From an archaeon (GTDB lineage: Archaea > Iainarchaeota > Iainarchaeia > Iainarchaeales > Iainarchaeaceae), in the NCBI GenBank assembly GCA_024653905.1, contig JANLGZ010000085.1, positions 1-9,998 of the forward strand: a stretch of 9,998 nucleotides of DNA, written 5' to 3'. This document shows, piece by piece, positions 7,359 through 9,998 of the stretch; the stretch's first letter is position 1, and each line of letters opens with the position of its first letter. The notes beneath the pieces were generated by a model that made no database searches, was not told the origin of the DNA, and worked only from the letters and a program-made list of their open reading frames with translations. Both the position numbers and the translations under genes were made by a program.

Positions 7359-7952
7359 ATGGGTTTTAAGGCAATAGTTTTTGATATGAACGGGCTTTTT
7401 GTGGAGGCTCCTGAGCTGAATCTTCTCAAAAATATTTGTTCAATCAGAGGCACCGGTGAATGGATTGCCAAGTCCAATTATTATTTAAATTTGTGGAATT
7501 TTGAAAGAGGATTTTATTCGCCTTATACTTTTTGGAAAAGAGTCTTTGTTGGCATATCTGAATTAGAATACAAAAAACTAATCGAAGCCCATTATGAATT
7601 AAAATTTTTAAAAAACGAAGCGCTTTATGCTTTGCTTGATATTATGGCAAAAAAGTATGATTTGTATCTGCTTTCTAATTCAAATTTTCTTCAGGGGAAA
7701 GCTTACAGGAAACAAAAACTGTATGCTCCGTTCAAGGAAATTTTTCTTTCCCATGAGGTTCAGGAAATAAAACCATTCCCAAATATTTTCAATCATTTTT
7801 TAGAGCAAACAAAATTGAAACCAAACGAGTGTGTTTTTGTGGATGATTCTACCTTAAACGTTCTGGCTTCTATGGCTCTTGGTTTCAAAGGAATTGTTTT
7901 TCAGAATAACGATGACTTTGAAGAGAAACTGAAAAAAATGAACATTCTCTAA
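7359..7952 (+). CDS. HAD-superfamily hydrolase-like protein with altered motif I
   Basis: 197 residues with the haloacid dehalogenase fold order: motif I at VFDMNGL (7-13), a helical cap at roughly 15-90, motif II LLSNSN with S106, motif III K138 in EIKPFPNIF, and motif IV VFVDDS with D162 and D163. Length and cap size match subfamily I HADs of the beta-phosphoglucomutase/haloacid-dehalogenase type. The nucleophile D9 is present, but the usual DxDG is DMNG: asparagine replaces the second aspartate, the general acid/base of HAD phosphatases. The protein may therefore be a slow or specialised phosphatase, use different chemistry (dehalogenase-like members also lack that aspartate), or serve as a binding protein. 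Substrate cannot be told. Start is supported by a perfect GGTGAT site. It is followed by non-coding repeats, so it probably ends its transcript. Confidence 0.88.
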   Translation: MGFKAIVFDMNGLFVEAPELNLLKNICSIRGTGEWIAKSNYYLNLWNFERGFYSPYTFWKRVFVGISELEYKKLIEAHYELKFLKNEALYALLDIMAKKYDLYLLSNSNFLQGKAYRKQKLYAPFKEIFLSHEVQEIKPFPNIFNHFLEQTKLKPNECVFVDDSTLNVLASMALGFKGIVFQNNDDFEEKLKKMNIL

Positions 7953-7975
7953 CCGCAAAAAAGAGCAAATAAGAA

Positions 7976-8035
7976 TGCGGAGAGTGGAATCCAAACAGCC
8001 TTTTTCTTTCTAAAGAAAGAAAAACCCTGGGAAAA
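7976..8035 (-). repeat. Degenerate repeat copy 1 of the tRNA-Ser 3' region, with hairpin
   Basis: On the plus strand GCGGAGAG (7977-7984) begins a stretch like the 3' end of tRNA-Ser. It is followed by a perfect 11-bp inverted repeat TTTTTCTTTCT / AGAAAGAAAAA (8001-8011, 8014-8024) and CCCTGGG (8025-8031). The same order of parts recurs in copy 2 at 8106-8160, so the two share ancestry. Non-coding. Confidence 0.6.
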
Positions 8036-8105
8036 AAGAAAGAATAATAGTTATATCCTGTCTTTGACAGAGGAGTAGTATGTCCTACATTCGTGGGCTT
8101 GCGGA

Positions 8106-8184
8106 TACGCGGAGAGAGGTATCCAAAATCCTTTTTCTTTCTTGTAAGAAAGAAACCGGGTAAACAAGTTTGCACGGTCTCCCA
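8106..8184 (-). pseudogene. Degenerate repeat copy 2: possible decayed tRNA-Ser
   Basis: TACGCGGAGAGAGG (8106-8119) is identical for 14 bases to 8284-8297, the acceptor/T-arm end of the neighbouring tRNA-Ser and its first trailer bases. Read on the minus strand, the region has GGGAGA (8183-8178, where the tRNA has GCGGAGA), CCCGGTTT (as in the tRNA D-loop), a 10-bp hairpin TTTCTTTCTT / AAGAAAGAAA where the anticodon arm would be, a decayed T-arm and the acceptor 3' strand. Total length is near that of the intact tRNA (87). GGAGA/TCTCC can still pair but the arms are broken, so a tRNA pseudogene is the best guess. A repeat element or attachment-site duplicate is possible. Confidence 0.45.
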
Positions 8185-8284
8185 GAATCTTTGATTCTGG
8201 AAGAAAGCGATACCAAAAAGAAAGAAGCTAGGCTTATCCCTTTGTAGAAGGGATAACCGTCGTACCACACAGCCGAAACTGTGT
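8182..8284 (-). other. Three consecutive hairpins in the tRNA-Ser 3' trailer
   Basis: Perfect inverted repeats follow each other: CCAGAATC/GATTCTGG (8182-8200, loop 3), TTATCCCTT/AAGGGATAA (8234-8256, loop 5) and ACACAG/CTGTGT (8267-8284, loop 6), the last directly beside the tRNA 3' end. No gene is credible here; two open frames crossing it on the minus strand also overlap the tRNA and are spurious. It may be an RNA trailer or an independent small RNA. Confidence 0.5.
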
Positions 8285-8285
8285 A

Positions 8286-8372
8286 CGCGGAGAGAGGGAT
8301 TCGAACCCTCGATTCCCAAAGGGAAACCCGCTTTCGAGGCGGGCGCCTTAAACCGGGCTCAGCCATCTCCGC
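8286..8372 (-). tRNA. tRNA-Ser (anticodon CGA)
   Basis: Complete class II cloverleaf of 87 bases. The acceptor GCGGAGA pairs with TCTCCGC. The D-arm contains CCCGGTTTAAGGC, the anticodon stem CCCGC/GCGGG encloses loop CTCGAAA with anticodon CGA (reads UCG), and the long variable arm has the CCC-ttt-GGG stem typical of tRNA-Ser. The T-arm is GAGGG-TTCGAAT-CCCTC, and G73 is the discriminator expected for serine. No intron and no encoded CCA; the bases after G73 are TAC. A weak TATA-like TTAATTTTAAG lies about 50 bases upstream on the minus strand. Its 3' end is partly duplicated downstream. Confidence 0.97.
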
Positions 8373-8455
8373 AGTAATTTTTGTTGTTGGTCAAAAAAAG
8401 TTTAGTCAAAAAACCTTTGCTTAAAATTAAGGTGAAGCAGTGTTAAAAATTATTA

Positions 8456-8496
8456 AGAAAAAAAGAAAATTTGAAACGCCGTATTTATGGCGTTTC
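8456..8496 (-). terminator. Intrinsic terminator of the DUF4013-like gene
   Basis: On the minus strand GAAACGCC (8496-8489) pairs with GGCGTTTC (8480-8473) around an 8-base loop, and a T-rich tract follows (8472-8456). The TAA stop codon (8487-8485) lies inside the loop and the upstream arm encodes the last residues, so gene end and terminator overlap. Confidence 0.8.
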
Positions 8497-9159
8497 ATTA
8501 AGTACTTCTGCAAATAATGTGTATCCTGTTACTGTTGTTGCATATCCCATTAATCCAAATCCTATTAATGATCCGATTATTGGAACTATTGAAAGTAATA
8601 TTGCTACTACAAACAATACTGCTGAGTATACTATGCATATTACTAGTGCAGCTATGAAGTTTCCTGTTAAAACTTTTTTCAGGATTGCACCAAATTTGAA
8701 AGCCGCTCCTATTGAACCTTGTTTTGCATAAGAAACTACGCCCATAATTGCCATTAATCCGCCTATTATTGCTAGGATTGCTCCAATTATTAGGAAAATT
8801 CCTCCTGTTGCTATTGTTCCAACAAGACTGCCTATTGCGGTTTCTGCACTTCCGCTAAAAATTGCAGTGATGATGCTTCCGATTGCAAGAGCTCCGCCTA
8901 TTGTGAAGAAAATTCCTGCCGGAATCAAATATACCAATGAGATTACCAGACTGATAACAAAATCTTTTATGTATTGTATTATTTGTCCTGGGTCCCATTT
9001 TGGCAATTTGTTGTCTTTCTTTGAAACCTTTCTTGCGACACCAATTCCATATCCTGTTACTAGAAAATTGATTACTGGGATTGCTCCAAGTATTATTCCA
9101 ATTCCAAGTGTTTGAATGTCGTTGAATGGTTTCTTTATTGCTGCTGCATAATCAACCAT
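8485..9159 (-). CDS. DUF4013-like multi-span membrane protein
   Basis: 224 residues, very hydrophobic and rich in Gly, Ile and Ala. Spans lie near 17-40, 66-102 (one or two), 109-141 (one or two), 165-190 and 192-215. The early IPVINFLVTGYGIGVARK segment (27-44), the LPKWD motif (52-56) and the following helix IIQYIKDFVISLVISLVYLIP resemble the DUF4013 family of archaeal membrane proteins, whose function is unknown. The ATG is fixed by a GGAGGT site seven bases upstream. It is divergent from the 130-residue membrane protein to its right and ends in an intrinsic terminator. No catalytic or transport motif is seen. Family assignment is moderately confident. Confidence 0.88.
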   Translation of the reverse strand: MVDYAAAIKKPFNDIQTLGIGIILGAIPVINFLVTGYGIGVARKVSKKDNKLPKWDPGQIIQYIKDFVISLVISLVYLIPAGIFFTIGGALAIGSIITAIFSGSAETAIGSLVGTIATGGIFLIIGAILAIIGGLMAIMGVVSYAKQGSIGAAFKFGAILKKVLTGNFIAALVICIVYSAVLFVVAILLSIVPIIGSLIGFGLMGYATTVTGYTLFAEVLNETP

Positions 9160-9166
9160 GTTTTTT

Positions 9167-9222
9167 ACCTCCGTGTAAATTTGTTATTTTGCAACTAATA
9201 CTGTTTTTTTTCTTTTAAAGTT
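9167..9222 (-). promoter_or_regulatory. Promoter and strong ribosome binding site of the DUF4013-like gene
   Basis: GGAGGT (9172-9167 on the minus strand) is seven bases before the ATG. CTTTAAAAG at about 9221-9213 is a plausible TATA box, giving a leader of roughly 30 bases. Confidence 0.6.
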
Positions 9223-9324
9223 ATCGGCAACTGTCAAAAAGGGTATTTGTGAACAACGAAAAAATCCTTTTTTTTGCTGTTAATTTCCACAAATGCCTTA
9301 AAAAACAATTGAATTTACCCAAAG

Positions 9325-9364
9325 CTTTTTAAATAACTGATTTGTATGGGTTTGAAAGGAGGTG
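9325..9364 (+). promoter_or_regulatory. Strong promoter and ribosome binding site of the 130-residue membrane protein
   Basis: CTTTTTAAATA (9325-9335) with purine-rich AAAG just before it looks like a TATA box plus TFB-recognition element. AGGAGGTG (9357-9364), a near-perfect anti-16S match, sits seven bases before ATG 9372. Together with the strong terminator this suggests high expression. Confidence 0.7.
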
Positions 9365-9371
9365 CTAAAGT

Positions 9372-9764
9372 ATGGCGTCACAACAGCAACTAGGGAGTTA
9401 TGCTTTCTTAATCGGTGCAGCAATAGCTATTATTGTAGGTGCACTAGCTGGCTTGGGAGCTTCAGTACCGCTTGGAGGCATGGAGGCATATATTCCACTC
9501 ATCCTAATAATTTTGGGTGCAGTGGTTGGTGTATTGAATATCAAGGACAAACACATTAACGAGTTCTTGATAGCAGCAATCGCTTTAATTGGCCTTGCAG
9601 GAACAGCTGGTGGATTACAAATAATCGACCAGGCATTAGCTCCACTAGGATCAATCCTTGTGGGAATAGTGCAGAATGTTGCAGTATTCGTTGCCCCAGC
9701 GGCTTTGATAGTAGCATTAAAAGCTATCAAAGGAATGGCTTCAGAACAAGTAAATACACTTTAA
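9372..9764 (+). CDS. Small four-span membrane protein, probably highly expressed, function unknown
   Basis: 130 residues with spans near 10-30, 39-56, 63-81 and 90-118. Between spans 2 and 3 is GVLNIKDKHINEFL (53-66); the last span ends VAPAALIVALKAIKGMA (107-123). Small proteins with this build (NI..KE..fL loop and a VAPAAlivALK end) are familiar to me as hypothetical proteins of DPANN archaea, but I know no function. The 12-residue tail is polar (EQVNTL). Codons look more balanced in third-base use than the T-rich neighbours, and both initiation and termination signals are strong, as in abundant proteins. A 110-residue frame on the other strand and a 65-residue frame starting ten bases earlier are shadows. 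An envelope structural role is only a guess. Confidence 0.88.
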   Translation: MASQQQLGSYAFLIGAAIAIIVGALAGLGASVPLGGMEAYIPLILIILGAVVGVLNIKDKHINEFLIAAIALIGLAGTAGGLQIIDQALAPLGSILVGIVQNVAVFVAPAALIVALKAIKGMASEQVNTL

Positions 9765-9789
9765 GTGAAAGTAACTCTCAATACGTTTT

Positions 9790-9830
9790 GGAAAAGGGCT
9801 TCGGTCCTTTTCCTTATTTTTATTTTTTTT
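9790..9830 (+). terminator. Intrinsic terminator with UUCG tetraloop
   Basis: GGAAAAGG-G-C / G-T-CCTTTTCC (9790-9799, 9804-9813) forms a 10-bp stem including one G-U pair, closed by C(UUCG)G, and is followed by a T-rich run to 9830. It lies 25 bases after the stop codon of the small membrane protein. Confidence 0.85.
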
Positions 9831-9952
9831 AGAATCTATTTTTTGAAAATAAATTTTAAAATAAGACTAAAATTTTATAATTATTTTTTTTTATTTTAGA
9901 ACTAATTTTTGTGTTTTTGAAAAAGTTACTGCATTTTTGAAATCAGTTTTTC

Positions 9953-9998
9953 AGCGCCGTCTGCTCACGGCGGTAGAGCGTACCATCTTCGTTCCTTT
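9953..9998 (+). other. GC-rich structured element cut by the window edge, possibly the 5' part of a tRNA-like RNA
   Basis: After about 120 AT-rich bases with no gene (9831-9952), the sequence turns GC-rich. GCTCA (9962-9966) and GGTAGAGCG (9971-9979) match the two halves of a tRNA D-arm at the right spacing. However, bases at positions 8 and 15 would be C, and the following stretch does not give a normal anticodon loop within the window. Alternative foldings are CGCCGT/ACGGCG and GGTA/TACC hairpins. The minus strand could instead encode a short basic C-terminus ending MVRSTAVSRRR, but its GC-rich third bases are unlike the genes here. Unresolved. Confidence 0.3.

Noticed and set aside
7976..8297. 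Integrated mobile element bounded by tRNA attachment-site repeats
   Set aside because: The repeats are only about 130-180 bases apart and no integrase or other mobile gene lies between them; kept only as one explanation for the repeats.
7885..8366. Two overlapping open frames (144 and 93 residues) on the minus strand
   Set aside because: They run through the tRNA-Ser gene, its repeats and the end of the HAD gene; the translations are low-complexity readings of the hairpins, with no start signals.

Overview
The window looks like part of the chromosome of an uncultured low-GC archaeon, plausibly a DPANN-type lineage, although the exact group cannot be fixed from sequence alone. The archaeal signs are a ribosomal protein eL42 (L44e) gene, TATA-type promoters 20-30 bases before start codons (several apparently leaderless), GGTGAT/GGAGGTG ribosome binding sites elsewhere, TTG starts, and a tRNA-Ser gene with no encoded CCA. 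The DNA is about two-thirds A+T except in RNA-like segments.

Layout. Positions 1-1973 (minus) hold all but the last few residues of a membrane-bound ion-pumping pyrophosphatase (hppA); its residues match the K+-dependent class with the glutamate placement of Na+ pumps. Positions 2130-5087 (minus) encode a 985-residue SMC-family ATPase, and 5143-5934 (minus), just upstream in the same direction, a polytopic membrane protein. A divergent promoter region with the same TATA decamer on both strands separates this block from the plus-strand gene for eL42 (6053-6340). After a 15-bp tandem repeat come an unrecognised winged-helix protein (6449-7258) and a HAD-superfamily protein with an altered catalytic motif (7359-7952). 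From 7976 to 8372 is a GC-richer non-coding block: tRNA-Ser(CGA) on the minus strand plus two degenerate copies of its 3' part and several hairpins. The right end has a divergent pair of small membrane proteins, a DUF4013-like protein (8485-9159, minus) and a 130-residue protein (9372-9764, plus), each with a strong ribosome binding site and an intrinsic terminator. The last 46 bases hold the start of another structured, possibly tRNA-like element cut by the window edge.

The most notable item is the SMC protein. Its head domains are clearly SMC-type (archaeal SMC signature regions in both halves), but the globular hinge expected mid-protein is missing. In its place, at the exact centre (C488 and C491 of 985), is a Rad50-type CPxC zinc-hook motif. 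This predicts an SMC that dimerises through zinc like Rad50, with no ScpA/ScpB kleisin genes beside it. The second is the tRNA-Ser locus, where the acceptor/T-arm end is repeated twice downstream with hairpins, suggesting decayed tRNA copies, attachment-site scars or a structured trailer RNA. No CRISPR array, insertion sequence or complete mobile element was seen.
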